64,000 nucleotides of DNA from Agrypnia vestita (GCA_016648135.1 JADDOH010023629.1:1-64000); one strand, 5' to 3'; shown: positions 20,067 through 31,837, numbered from the stretch's first letter. The notes: generated from the letters alone by a model not told the origin. Made by a program: numbers and translations.

Positions 20067-21700
20067 TCATATTTTTTCGTAAATTAGATTTTTCTGTATG
20101 TCTTCTTTCTAATTGATTAATTAATTTGGTTTAAAAAAAAATCACAGAACTTTGTCCTGAAAAATTACAACTTCACAAATATGAGTGTGTTCTTGTTGAA
20201 TATATACAATAAATTTATTTTCGTTCCGTTCTTTTAGTTTATTACTTCGTTTTCGTTTTCATGCACTTTCATGCAAATTTTAATATAGCCTGTATATTTT
20301 AAGCTTTGTCTAGATCTACAATTAGGTCCCTCGTTGCGAAGATGACGTTTACTATACTTTATATGTCGTGTTTCTGAGAATTCATATTCTTGAACAGCAC
20401 ACCCACCCGCATTTACTGTGCAAGGAGATTTCGAGGGATGGATTGCAACCCTTTAATTTATTCTTGTTGCGGTAGCCTTCCTTCAATCGTAAGTTCCCCC
20501 GGCGCAATGCAAATATTTAGTGGGGCCATTGCACTCGATTATGGGCCACGACTTCCTAGATAACATTGTGTACAAGCCACTGTTCTTCAGATATTCTTTG
20601 AATCTTCTTTGCATTCACAAATTTATTCGGGGTTGCCCTCGTAGTCCATTGGGAAAGACGCTGGCTTCAAGACTGTATTGTATCACTATACATAAATATT
20701 TGTGATAAAAATTTATTAAAAAGTTTTGTATTCTTAATCTGCAAAATAGTGTCTAGACAGAAAAATCTATATAATTTTTTTTCACACTTTACGATAGGCA
20801 GTACTATGGCACGATTAATGAGCATATTTATAGTTGAATGTTTTAGAGTCCATTTTTTTGTACATTTTGTGTTTATTTTTTCATGCAGAAAAGGGTAACA
20901 TAAAACTAAAGCTACTCGGAGGCGTTAAGTGATTTTATGCCAACTCCAAGTAGCTTAAAGATTTTGAGATGCATGAATGAACAATGGATCAACATGTAAT
21001 TATGAAACTATAATATTATTGTGAATTATTTTCTAATCAACTATGGAGTAAAATAATTAACTTTTTATAATTTACTTAATTGTGAATTAAACAAACATTT
21101 GTTTTAATAATAAAAATAGAATTATAAAAAATTCTCGATGACGATGTCGTACGTAAACTTTGATGGAAAATTATTAAATACATAATTGAGTATTCCTTAA
21201 TTCTGAAAGGTGATTTTTGAAAAACGTCAAAAAAGTGTTGGATATCTTGACACCGTTTTTATATTAGTATAAAAGAACGGGAGGGCCCATTTTTGGAAGT
21301 GGCGCTTTCAAAATTTGGAATCGTCTCGTATTTTAAAACGTGAAATACAATACGTGGCAATTTGTCACATTTTTAAACCAGCAAAATTCTATGATGACAT
21401 CCTATGCCGTCCGGAATTTCTTGAAAGGCTTTCATTAAAAGCCTTAATATTATTATTGAGTATACTATTGTACCTTCTCAAAAGATTGTCTTGAAAAATA
21501 TTTTTTTAACTTTAATCATTGAATAAAATTTCATCATATTGCGTGTAGAAAACCTAACGACATTTAACATTTAAATTTTTTTTTTAGAATTCATAATAGT
21601 CTATGAGAGAAATTTATTTACATCCATTTTAATCGCAATAATTCATTATTAAATAAATGTTGGTATCGCACAGCTTCTGAATTCTCTATATTAATTAATT
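20067..21700. other. Intergenic sequence with a GC-richer island and one hairpin
   Basis: Island at 20395-20530 with unique-looking sequence. A hairpin at about 20880-20975 pairs AAAGCTACTCGGAGGCG with GCCAACTCCAAGTAGCTT (imperfect) and TGCAG/TGCATGA outward. GTAGTCCATTGGGAAAGACG at 20641 looks like a tRNA A-box region but has no B box. No gene supported. Confidence 0.4.
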
Positions 21701-21871
21701 AAGATAAATTATTTATGAATCTCAGAGATGAATCTATCTATCTAACATGTATGTCTTTTTAGGGTGGCCGCAGAACTTATAACCTGTATTAGCTGGCTTA
21801 AATGATCACTTAACACAATGCAACGTTCACCAGTTCCACCGTAAGAACATCCACATATTATCAAATTAAGT
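21701..21871 (+). repeat. Dispersed repeat family A, copy 3
   Basis: AAGATAAATTATTTATGAAT, CTCAGAGATGAATCTATC, GCTGGCTTAAATGATCACTT, ACACAATGCAACGTTCACCA, in the family order. No ORF. Confidence 0.7.
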
Positions 21872-22434
21872 TTAGTAGAACAACTATCAATTATTAAGTA
21901 TTAATTTAGTAGAACAATTGAAATATATTTCCGATACACAATTTTACAATGACGAAACTAGCTCCGTGATAACAATAACCGATGGATTGCTCCTTACTGG
22001 ATTGGACTGGACAGTTCATTCTTTCTACTGGCTATCCTATTAGAACGGCTATCCGAAATGCATGCTCCGAATAAAGATGAAAAAAAAATCTTCGTGTACA
22101 TCATCCTCATAGAATTTATACCATTAATGACAGTGATAAACAAGCCTGCCATTTAATCTTAAAGTTTGTTATATTCGTTTATACCATTGTATTACTATAG
22201 ACCATTTTCTTTTCGTCACTTGAACCGACATCTGCGTTTGCCATGAACTAGCTACTAAGCTTCTAGAACTACTGCTATGAACTAGCTAGAACTGCTAGAT
22301 TCAATAACGCTATTTCAATACATAATCTAAATCACTTAAAATAAAACAAAACTCACCCGTGTATGCAGACGTTTATTGCACTGTTATTCGTGTACATTCG
22401 AATGTAGATATAATAGCACTAAAAAATCAATACG
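21872..22434. other. AT-rich intergenic sequence
   Basis: No feature recognised. Confidence 0.4.
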
Positions 22435-22620
22435 TATATTATAAATGTCTCACAGAGATGAATTTATTTATATGGGAAAGTATATATGGATGTCTTTGGA
22501 CAATTACAGGGCTTATGACCTATCGTTGGCTAACTTAAGTGATCACTTTACACAATACAGTGTTCACGAACCACCCATGATCGATCACTACATGAAATGT
22601 TGAAATTTGTATGTACGGTT
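22435..22620 (+). repeat. Dispersed repeat family A, copy 4
   Basis: ATTATAAATGTCTCACAGAG, ATGGATGTCTTTGG, GGGCTTATGACCTATCG, AACTTAAGTGATCACTTTAC, ACAATACAGTGTTCACG and CCACCCATGATCGATCAC match the family, with short internal deletions. Confidence 0.72.
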
Positions 22621-22648
22621 GTTGTAGATATGTTGTTTTATATATTGT

Positions 22649-22906
22649 ATATGCGGGATATAAAAGCAAAGGCAGCAATATCAAAAAAAAAACTGTTTTG
22701 AACGCTGTCACCGAAGTTTACTAATTTAAAATGTAATGAGTTCTAGATTTTATGTATCTATCCCTTCCAAAATCATGTTTCCCATCAATTTATAGGCTTT
22801 GTTTCCAATAAAATCTCGGGTTCAGTACATTATTAATTAGTAATCCACAATGACTGCATTCAAATTTTTTTGGACATTGCTGCCTTTGCTTTTATACCCC
22901 ACATAT
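22649..22906. mobile_element. Foldback MITE family B, copy 3
   Basis: Near-complete TIRs: left GCGGGATATAAAAGCAAAGG then CAGCAATATC; right GACATTGCTGCCTTTGCTTT then TATACCCCAC. Internal TTATTAATTAGTAATCCACA and TTCTAGATTTTATGTATC agree with copies 2 and 4. The best copy for deriving a consensus. Confidence 0.9.
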
Positions 22907-23909
22907 AAGGTGTGTAGGTACCTCGTTTCACTTTATTCAATATAACAAATAATTATACATGATTTTTTTTCACTTTCACGCAGAATACTAAACTAAAACA
23001 TTAGAAATTCCAGAACGATTTTAAAGTCAAGTTGGATTTACTGGGTCGGAAATAATCTCCAACATAAAATATGTTTCAAATCGCTTTTCAATTTGTGTAA
23101 AGACGCGTTAATTATTTAGAGAGGAATGCCAACCATTTTGAATATTTTATTTCGTAACTCACATTCTATTGTGTACTTTAAAAACGTATTGTAAAGTGCC
23201 TACTTAAAAGCTCGAGTCAATAGGTGTAAGAGGCGTGCATGTTTCAAGAAGGATACAAAACCATTTAATGATTACTATGAAGGTTCTACAGTTAAACGTT
23301 TTAGGACCGATCTCATTTCGAGCTTATATAAATGATTTCTCTAACGTGAATTATTAAAAAATAGTAAATTTTTGCATAATTTTTTTTTTTGCTTTGTTTG
23401 AAAAATCGTTACTAGGTTTATTGTTTTTTTGTGGGTTACATGGGTATATGAGAATTAAGTATTGGGATTTTGTCCTGAGAAGCCCGTAATAAACATTACT
23501 TACAAGATATTTCGATTTCGCACTAATCTTCACTAGTAATTGTGTTTGTATTCTGCCATGTATTTGTAATTTACCTTCTGTGTACTATTATTCGCCACAG
23601 CTCATGGTATTATGGATATTTTATGGACTGAATTGATATCTGCTTACGCATATTTCATTTTATCATTTTATTTTACTTATGATTTCATTTATGTTTTATA
23701 ACTTTTGTTTTATTTTATTGTACGTGTTTGCACTACATTATTTTAATAAAGACTTATTTTACGGTGGGGACAGTGAATGACTTATTTCTGCGGCCGTACA
23801 AACCGCTGCGGGACAGCACGATCTTGCAAAGTAGTGTTTAAAAAGTGTCAACCTGAAGACGATTGAATAGGACCGACAAGGAAGCTTTTGCTCTTTGGTA
23901 CGCGGTGGG
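22907..23909. other. AT-rich intergenic sequence
   Basis: No gene recognised. 23765-23900 is GC-richer (GTGGGGACAGTGAATGACTT), again with no ORF or repeat partner. Confidence 0.4.
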
Positions 23910-24248
23910 TACCATTCACTAATCTTCACTAAACACTCGTCTGTGGAATACCTGCTTTATTCACTATTGTACGCTACGCGTGAGGTACTCTCTTAATATA
24001 TCGTCGCTAGTCGTGCTGAATCGCTGCTTTGCTTTTTGTCTGTAATTTCGCTTTATCTGTGTAATCGCTGAAATTAAACCACAAAAACTGTTGTTGCCGC
24101 GCTCTTGTGCGTAATTTATAACCCCTCGAGTTCTAGAAGTTTCTGATTTATTACCTTTTGCTCCAGGCGCCACCCACAATTTCTAACATTATTAAAATGT
24201 GCAAAATGCTTAAAATCCTCGATAACATGTAATTCTTTTCATTTCAAT
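23910..24248 (-). repeat. Solo LTR family F, truncated at its left side
   Basis: CACTAATCTTCACTAAACAC and TCTGTGGAAT match the middle of the 6.3 kb copy. The right end TATCTCGTGACA at 24237-24248 gives a sense-strand TGTCACGAGATA start. The family's polyA-side block (CAAAGTCACTGGACACG) is absent. Confidence 0.6.
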
Positions 24249-24310
24249 AATATATCTCGTGACAATATATATTATTTTAAACCACTTTATTGGTATAATA
24301 TACCTACTAT

Positions 24311-24477
24311 GTCTACCGGTTTCGGGTGCACCTAACATTCTTCTACTACTGATACTCTGTCCCCCTCTGATATGTTTTCTGTATTTCTATATAGTTACTA
24401 AACTTCTGTGTACCTACTTATATTAGTTTATATTATGCTATCCTGAAGAAGGTTGGGCGCAACCGAAACCGGTAGAC
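24311..24477. repeat. Inverted-repeat element with 'CTACCGGTTTCGG' arms
   Basis: GTCTACCGGTTTCGGGTGCA at the left is inverted as GCGCAACCGAAACCGGTAGAC at the right (last 21 bases 24457-24477). The right arm sits after CCTGAAGAAGG, a context seen in many insect dispersed repeats. ACCACTTTATTGG lies just outside at 24279. Class unknown. Confidence 0.55.
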
Positions 24478-25565
24478 ATTGTATTATTATTTAAATGAAT
24501 TGTATTGATGTAAAATTAATAATAGGCAAAAATAATAATGACATTGCCGCGTGATTTTATATATTATAGTTTGAATACAGAAAGAAAAACGAAATTACTA
24601 ACCCTACCTCAGTTATCCGAAAAAACTAAGATACCATTTTATCAGCACACGAAATTTTGGTAAATTTTCACCTTACGTTGCTGATATAAACCATTTGAAT
24701 TTATTCATTGTTATAAATAAGTGAATACAAATGTTTTATTTTAAATTAACTAAAGCGCCACGGAAAATATTTTGTAAATTTGCCATTCATAACAGATTTT
24801 TTAGAAAACTTCTTGTGCATTCTATTTTACTACTTTATCAGTCGTATTATTGAGATAAGGCAAATGAAAATCATTCACCTGCGAAGACGAAATTACTCTC
24901 AACATGAAGCCGGTGGATTAAATAGCGTTGAAATCAAATTATTCATCCAAAAATTTATAGACTTCCCCTTCCAATCGGTTTCAACCGCCTCCGGTCCCCC
25001 GAAAGTTTCCCCTGCCAGGGCTTTCGTTTTTCATTAGGTGCAAACCATTTTTCCTGTTCCACCCCCTGGGCCTGGCTCCAACCCCCAGTAATCAAATAGT
25101 AAATCTGGGGGTGTGCCGGGATCAAAAAAAACAAATATGTCTTCATTGATCTTTTTTTAATGAGTCATTCGTTTTTCAACTAAATAATTATTATACACGA
25201 AGTCTATTATATATTGTACAATGTTTTTTTCTGCGCGATAAAATCTTTTTATAAAACGGAAAAGAAAATACCTTTTGATGAGTGACATGGGAGATTTTAA
25301 TGAGACATTTAGTATCAGAGATAAGTTATTGATTATTAAAAACGTAGACGTCAATGTACATTTTAATTTAATTATGACTTGAAATATTTACTATTTAGAC
25401 AAACACTCAGGCACGAATTGTTTTATTGACATATGTTTATGGGGAATAATCCAAGAATATGGTCCCGTTGTTCATACAATGAAAATAAGTATTTAACTAT
25501 ATAATTTAACGTCCTGTAAATTTAATCTAACTAAAATCATCGTAATCTAAATTAATATCCTTAAA
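24478..25565. other. Intergenic sequence with a GC-richer island
   Basis: Island at about 24880-25105 (CCAATCGGTTTCAACCGCC, CCCCTGCCAGGGC) of unique-looking sequence. The two open frames across it (24780-25037 plus, 24955-25146 minus) show no domain. Otherwise AT-rich. Confidence 0.4.
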
Positions 25566-25631
25566 ACCTATTAACCTAACCTAACCAAACCTAATAACCT
25601 AACCAAACCAAACCTAATAACCTAACCTAAC
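25566..25631. repeat. Degenerate interstitial CCTAA (TTAGG-type) repeats
   Basis: AACCTAACCTAACCAAACCT followed by AATAACCTAACCAAACC and AATAACCTAACCTAAC. CCTAA is the complement of the common insect telomeric unit TTAGG, but the run is only about 65 bp and interrupted. Confidence 0.6.
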
Positions 25632-26196
25632 TTCATATATTGCCTATGAAATGTCAAAATATGCAGTGCATTTTCCGAAACTTTATAGTGTAATATCTTG
25701 TTTAATACTTACTTTTTAAATGTAAATTATCTTTCATTTTGTTATTAGTACATTCAATAATATAGTGAAATAATCATTTTCGTTACATATGCAATGTCTT
25801 GGATTTAGCCTGTTTATGGATCTTCACCACGGCACTACGTTCTGTGGTGGGCCACAGCCGCTTCAGTGAAATCCCTCCATTCCTCTGTATTCTGAGGCTT
25901 GATCTGCCTGCTGTCGACCTGCCCCTGTGGTACAAGAGAATGTACCTTTGGATTCCAACTAACCAACGAAGTCATGGTCTACTGGAACTCCGTCTCCTCT
26001 CTGGTTTATGAAACGTTAGATGAAACATTCCTCCTATTCTACCCAGATACACGGCCCTCAATAGACATTGGACTTTAATAAATTTAATGGCACTTATCCA
26101 CGTGTGAGGCTTTTTCGTCTCTAAAACACGTAAAAGACGTAAAGATTTGTGAAGCGAATTATGATGCATTACCTCATAGTACTTGGTAGGTACGTA
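25632..26196. other. Intergenic; possible very decayed LINE tail on minus strand
   Basis: On the minus strand 25800-26010 gives RRRSSRP, LRWLVGIQRY, and in another frame EEWRDFTEAAVAHH, loosely like the 'GRPRLRW.DG' and 'W..F.EA' blocks of LINE tails. Too weak to annotate as a gene relic. Confidence 0.3.
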
Positions 26197-26204
26197 GAGT
26201 AGAA

Positions 26205-26589
26205 TAGAGATGGAAATTTTAGATTAGTTAACTAAACTGTAATTCATCGAGTCGTTCAGTCAAGTGAACTATTTACTTTGAATCGTTCATTTGAATTTTT
26301 GGTTTTCAATAACCAACGGCGTTTTTTATCTACATCAACTTCCGTAAGTGTGAACTATTCATTTTCCCGCCAGGAAATTTTTTAGCCACCACAAAATTTT
26401 CAAAACTTCTGTGTGGGGTGCTTTCAGTTTTTAAAAATGTCCTCATTCAGCCACCACAAAATTTTAGCCACCCAAAAGGAAGAAATTGAGTTAGGATTTA
26501 CGATTTAATGAACGATTTATTTTCCACCTACTGAACTAATGAACTATTCCCCACTTGAGAACAATTCGTTCATGAACGACCTATCTCTA
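26205..26589. mobile_element. Non-autonomous hAT element (385 bp) with 8 bp TSD
   Basis: Flanked by a perfect 8 bp target duplication GAGTAGAA (26197-26204 and 26590-26597). Ends TAGAGATGG and CCTATCTCTA form a short terminal inverted repeat, typical of hAT. Subterminal GTTCATTTGAA, TTCGTTCATGAACGACC and other TTCA/TGAA motifs are plentiful. Inside, CCACCACAAAATTTT occurs twice (26379 and 26452). No transposase is present. Confidence 0.9.
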
Positions 26590-26597
26590 GAGTAGAA

Positions 26598-28147
26598 TAA
26601 AGCAACTGGTAGGTACATTTCGATCCTTACCGGCAAACCTCTGAGACGAGAGGTCAAAGTCTCATCCGTATATAACAAACACCACAAGGATTACGCGCAA
26701 AATCAATCAATTCATCTGCCGAAATAAAGGCCACGAAGCGCGCTGTGCTGTGTAAAAGTAGGTACCTACATTGTGATTAATTAACAAATTTCATGTAGGT
26801 ATGTAATTATATGTGAGTTTTATCTCTGGATATTATAACTCATGAAAAGCATAGATTTCGATCAATCAATCTTATACCTAGTCCTAGTTTCTTCAAATCA
26901 GAATTAACGTCATGTCTTTCCCAAGCTAATTCGCACAGCTCAGATAACTTAACCCATCCCCAACAATCTATTCGTATATTCAAGGAAAAAGTTAGAAACG
27001 ATAGCTTATTACATAACCTAATTTCAATAAAATTTTCTTCTGAAACACATCATCGTTCACCGTTAAAAAATGTTTACAGCGTCGAAATTCACAGACCGAA
27101 AAATATGTATCATTATAGAAGGGGGAGAAATTTGTATTATGCCTTGGGCCCGAGACTCCTTGGATCGGCTCTGTACATTAAGGGGCTGCAATAAGATTAA
27201 ATACACCCTACGGGGGTTTAATGAGAAGTTTGCTATTGATCATTTAGTTAGACACAACAATACTAGACATTTACTATTCTCGAACGACCCTAAGCGACTT
27301 CTACCAGTGAAGGATAATGTAACTGACCTGAACACCCGGGTCACCAGTAAGACATTTATTATTAATTGATTTCAGCGACATTTCACGAATGCAACATTGT
27401 TAATAAGTAATTAAATTAACTTGTCGTTGCTGCGGTGTCATCCAAGTTTTGCTGCATTATCCTGTCATTTCATATTGTCGTAAGTTGGTTCATAACACCT
27501 TAGCTAGTTGAATGCGTCTTCGAATTTATTGGCCTTATTCACAATGACATAATTATTTTTATCGATATTGATCGGCACTGAAGTTGAAAGTTATGATCTA
27601 AATTAATTCAGGATAAACGGGATATAGGTACAAATAACCTTTATCAAACCAATCGAGGTGACAACTTTTACTTAAGAAGATGGTGACACATTTTTTATGA
27701 CACAATGACACATCTTAATGCGTAGTTTGTTGTGAACATTTTTGAAGTTCTTTTGGCTCATTGAGGGTAAAAAATTTATTGTATTGGAAGTTGCGCCTGC
27801 GCAGCGTGCTTGTTATAGCAGGATTGTAGCGGGAATATGCATGTAGCGAAAATGCGAGACCACAAAATTAGTTATTAATTAAATTAGATTACATTTTATT
27901 GAATTTAAAATTAGAACTATTTATTGATTCGTCGTACCGTATGTCTGCGATGCTACGGCGATAAATGTCTTCGAATCGTCGTGAGACGTCAATAGACATC
28001 GAAGATATTTATCTCTTATTTTAGCTATCACAAACCAATAGTTAATTTGTACCACTTCAAAAACAAATATAAATAATTTAACTACATTAAAAAGTTATCA
28101 ATTATGGATATCATCTCTCTAGACATTGTATTATTTTATTAATATAC
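26598..28147. other. Intergenic sequence, no gene recognised
   Basis: The plus frame at 27070-27369 (99 codons) is open but matches no domain I recognise. The rest is AT-rich. Confidence 0.4.
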
Positions 28148-28725
28148 TTTTACGTGTCGTGGCTAGGGAGGAATTAATGAAAAAACAAGAAATTAATTAG
28201 CGATTTATTAATTTATGGTTACTTAACTATTCAATGTACAAAGTCATTTAAAACGAATGAAACTTAACGCTATTCTTTAAATTATACTTTTTCGCAGTGT
28301 ATCGCAGTATATTCGTAAATAAACACTTTGTTATCTCTGGGTATCACGTATTTAACATTCATTAGAACATTCCACCTAGTTTCGCACGTATTAATCGCTC
28401 CGATTTATTTAGTTCGCCAATTAGGTACTTCGCTCGATTATTATTTTTATTTATCGCTTCGATTCCCTCACGACTAACCACATTGAGCGCTCCATTTCGT
28501 ATTTATATCCAAAAATTGGATTATCCTAGATTTGTCTAGTGTTTAGGAGAACGTTCTCGTCACTTCTAGGCTTTTTAGGTGTGTCTAGACGTTTATAGAC
28601 GTTTCGCGAAGGTTTTAGATCACCCTAGATTGTTATAATAGGCCATTCTCGATCGATTGCTTTGTCACATGACATGTTACAAGGAAGTCGGACAGTGCGT
28701 GAATTCTTTTTAGCATCTCGTTACA
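28148..28725 (-). repeat. Solo LTR family F
   Basis: The left edge TTTTACGTGTCGTGGC and the right edge TAGCATCTCGTTACA read, on the sense strand, as TGTAACGAGATGCTA...GCCACGACACGTAAA, so the ends are short inverted TGTNAC/GTNACA. GTACAAAGTCA and AAACGAATGAAAC occupy the polyA-side positions of the family. No target duplication is obvious. Confidence 0.7.
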
Positions 28726-29640
28726 ATATATAAATATCAATTATCACAATTACGCTAAAGAAGTATAACTTCTGCCGCGCGTATCTACATGACCACACGC
28801 TCCTCGATTTTTTTTTTAATATTTGAAAATATTTAAATCGTTGGTAGTGGAGGCACCATATTCACCGATAACAAAATTCCTCTATTGCTTAAGCTTATCT
28901 GCTTATTTCTAAGGTTTAAAAACTTACTTCGTTAAAAACTTACTTCGTCTCTTTAGTAAATTTTTCGAAAAACACTAATTTAAAAATTTATTAATTGTTC
29001 GTCGAAAAATATTTGTTAATTTGAAATGGATCCCAACTACGTGGACCAAATCTAGTATCTCATTGGAAGTCGTATCAGATTAATTTTTCTTAATCTAGTG
29101 CTGTATTATTAAAAACGTTTTCGCTAGAAATATAATAATAATAATAATTCAGCCCCCAAATATGGAGCTAATTTATGATTCTATTATTTACTCTATCGTT
29201 CATTAGGAGTAATTTCTTCTATAGAATATCTTTCCGCTAGATTTTTAATTAAACCCTCGTTATCCGACTTTGTTGACATCTTGATTGTCTTTGGTCTTTA
29301 GCAAGATGGCGCCTTATTTGTGGACTGTCGAGACTGCGCAAATACATTGGTCCCCCTAATAGCTCAGTTCTGAAAATATAATGCGAAGGAGTCGAAAGAG
29401 GAACAGAAAAATGTTACTATTTTAAATGGATAATGTGTGGTTTTGTTACATTTCTACAGGATAGCGCGTGTGAGTTTAAACGCATTCATCCCAGAATCAT
29501 TTATGAAATTTATTTTTTTCTGTGAAACATCCTAGGGCGCAACAGTACCTAAATCATCTAAATCCGACAAATGAAATGAAATCCTATTATAAAATTCCAT
29601 TCAATACTACTAATTACAACCGCTAAATAAAATTAAAAAA
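28726..29640. other. AT-rich intergenic sequence
   Basis: AAAGAAGTATAACTTCTGCC at 28754 has a relative at 7483. No supported gene. Confidence 0.4.
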
Positions 29641-29958
29641 CTAACCCATAAAAACCAAGTTTTTATTATACTCCCTTTCTTATTGAATCAGGTTTCGTGC
29701 ATATACACGCGTCGGGCGAATTACTCATTTTATTGATTCCAATTTGAAAAAACCATTAAAATTTCGAAGAATCCAAAATTATACCATATTTATTAAAAAA
29801 AATTAAAAGAAAATTTGTTAGATCATTTTTATCGTCGCCACGAGTCTGCTTGCAAAGTTTCAGGTCGATTGAATTACGGGAAAGGGTAAAAATCGATCCA
29901 AAGTTTTTTCGTCAGACAAGCAAGCAGGCGCTACGAGTTAAAAGAAAGGGAGTAAAAG
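29641..29958 (+). mobile_element. TIR element family C, copy 2
   Basis: Starts TAACCCATAAAAACCAAGTT then TTATTATACTCCCTTTCT; ends CTACGAGTTAAAAGAAAGGG AGT. Inner landmarks are CGTCGCCACGAGTCTGCTTG, CAAAGTTTCAGGTCGATTGA and ATCGATCCAAAGTTTTTTCG. It abuts copy 3 in the same orientation. Confidence 0.8.
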
Positions 29959-29960
29959 AA

Positions 29961-30385
29961 GTAACCCATAAAAACCAAGTTTTTATTATACTCCCTTTCT
30001 CATTTACTAGTGTAAACTGGTTTGGCGCTTAACGTTGGGCTTCGGTCGGGCGACGCTGAGGAGGGAGCAATAAAAAAATTTCAAACATCCTAAATAATCA
30101 GGTTTAGTGTCTACCAGACCAGACGCGTTGAAATATTTTCATACAACTTAGTAAGTTGTATGAAAAAAACATTAAAACTTTGAAAAATCCAAAATTTTAC
30201 TCATTTTTTTAACGAAAATTTGATAGATCTTCTTGATCGTCGCCACGAGTCTGCTTGCAAAGTTTCAGGTCGATTGGATCACCGGAAAGGGGTTTAAAAT
30301 GGATCCAAAGTTTTTTCGTCAAATAAGCAGACAAGACGACAAGTAGACAAGCAGACGCTACGAGTTAAAAGAAAGATAGTAAAAA
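29961..30385 (+). mobile_element. TIR element family C, copy 3 (tandem)
   Basis: Repeats the start (GTAACCCATAAAAACCAAGT) and end (CTACGAGTTAAAAGAAAGAT) of copy 2 but carries about 110 bp extra in the middle, including AACTTAGTAAGTTGTATG. Head-to-tail arrangement with only 2 bp between copies suggests duplication or a shared-end tandem. Confidence 0.8.
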
Positions 30386-30800
30386 TGCATCCAATTGTAA
30401 ATAACAATGAACGGTAATTGGTCAAGTACTAAAATCTGTAAACTATAAAAGGATTACAGAAACATTTTTATACTCAGGGCATAAAACTAACTCCATTAAA
30501 AATAGTTATTTGCGAAAAATATTATATCTTACCCTAGTTTCCAATAAAATTATAAAATTCCGCGCACATATATATATAAAACCCACGTTTCATACTAATA
30601 ACAACATCGGTTAATACTAAAAATTAAAATTCGAAGAATACAAATAACTAGAGTGTTTTTTTTAATGTCTTTACTTCGAATTTTAATTTTTCATTATACG
30701 TTATTCGTTGTATCCCGATAAAGGGACCATTAGCCCCAAAACATGATAATTTAATAAATAGTAGTTTTATACAAAGTGTTTACTTTTCAAATAGAAACTA
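30386..30800. other. AT-rich intergenic sequence
   Basis: TTCGAAGAATACAAATAACT and the later ACTTCGAATTTTAATTTTTC are loosely inverted. No gene. Confidence 0.35.
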
Positions 30801-31004
30801 GCCGTATACCCATCAAAAATCATGGAACATAAGAATTGCAGGATTTTGAAGCTGAAAATTCATGAATAGAAACCATTTATTTTTTAAATTTACTTGATTC
30901 GCTTAAACTTAAAATTAAATATAAGAAAATAGTAATATAAAAATGTTGAGGCGTGTAAGTTTGTGGAGCGACATATTCTAGTGACAAATAGTGTGAAGTA
31001 TAGA
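30801..31004 (-). mobile_element. Helitron-like 3' end, minus orientation
   Basis: The minus strand ends ATGATTTTTGATGGGTATAC then GGCTAGT at the left edge, matching the 17862 terminus. Upstream sequence is AT-rich and unassigned. The extent to the right is unknown. Confidence 0.4.
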
Positions 31005-31105
31005 ACGGGGCTCCAATTAAATTCGTGTCCGGTGACTTTGTGTAAAAAATAAACGTTTTGATTGTTTTCAATGTTTCACTTGCCTCCCACAGCCACGACC
31101 CGTTA
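31005..31105 (+). repeat. Solo LTR family F, 3' fragment
   Basis: CCAATTAAATTCGTGTCCGG, TGACTTTGTGTAAAAAATAAACG (an AATAAA polyadenylation signal) and CACTTGCCTCCCACAGCCAC GAC are the polyA-to-end segment of the family. The U3 part is missing. Confidence 0.7.
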
Positions 31106-31118
31106 CTATAACATAATT

Positions 31119-31291
31119 ATTTAATTTTTTTAAATAGAGATGCGAACACGGAATGCATGTCGCATCAATATTCTTACTATTCTCAAAATACGCTAAAAGC
31201 TTGTGCTATGAGAATAGGACTAACTTGATGGTGTCCTGGAAAGCTCGAACCACCAGAAAACTAGGCGAGCGTCAACATTACCAATAAGCTA
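31119..31291 (-). repeat. tRNA-derived SINE, copy 2
   Basis: The minus strand reads AGCTTATTGGTAATGTTGAC, GCTCGCCTAG, GGTGGTTCGAGC, then the body CTATTCTCATAGCACAAGC and AGAATATTGATGCGACATGC, ending GCATCTCTATTTAAAAAAA. The tRNA-like head has lost several bases compared with copy 1. Confidence 0.85.
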
Positions 31292-31300
31292 CTCGTATTC

Positions 31301-31837
31301 AGGGTTATTTGGAAAACATTAATAACTTCGCATTTATATATTCCTCCCTTGATTATGAGTCGAAAATGTTCAAGCTATTATGACCTAATATCAATAGTTA
31401 AGGAGATATGCGACATCAAAGTTTGCATTTTTTTTCAATATTTCTGAATTATTTTATGCGAAATGTTGGACTATCATCATAGTAACTTATATTGAATATT
31501 AAAAATTCATTCCCTTTAACACAAGTCAAATAAAAAAATAAAAACCTTCAAATTCCAATTGGAAAACATTCCAATTGGATTTTTTTCAGGATTTTTATCA
31601 TTTTATTTAACGTGTATTGAAACGAATGAATTTTTCGTAATCAATATGAGTTACTGTAATGATAGTCCAACGTTTTACAAAAAATAAATCAGAAATATTT
31701 TTAAAAAAAATGCAAACTTTGATGTCGCATATCTCCTTAACTATTGATATTAGGTCACAATAACTTGAATATTTTCGACTCATAATCAAGGGAGGAATAT
31801 AGTCTTGCGAGGTTATTAATGTTTTCCAAACAACCCA
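31301..31837. mobile_element. Long-hairpin element family E, copy 1 (537 bp)
   Basis: Two arms of roughly 200-240 bp pair along nearly their whole length. Left AGGGTTATTTGGAAAACATT, CCTTGATTATGAGTCGAAAA and AGTTAAGGAGATATGCGACA have inverted partners TGTCGCATATCTCCTTAACT, TTTTCGACTCATAATCAAGG and AATGTTTTCCAAACAACCC. The loop lies around 31540-31600. The TA near each end fits a Tc1/mariner-type target. No ORF is supported. A transcript would form long double-stranded RNA. Confidence 0.9.

Noticed and set aside
20634..20665. tRNA A-box-like string GTAGTCCATTGGGAAAGACG
   Set aside because: No B box within 80 bp and no second copy.
25799..26010. Possible LINE tail on the minus strand (LRWLVGI, EEWRDFTEAAV)
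   Set aside because: The two suggestive blocks are in different frames and each is too short; noted only as intergenic with a caveat.
27070..27369. 99-codon plus frame with acceptable composition
   Set aside because: No domain, no splice partner and no repeat relation recognised; kept only as unassigned sequence.
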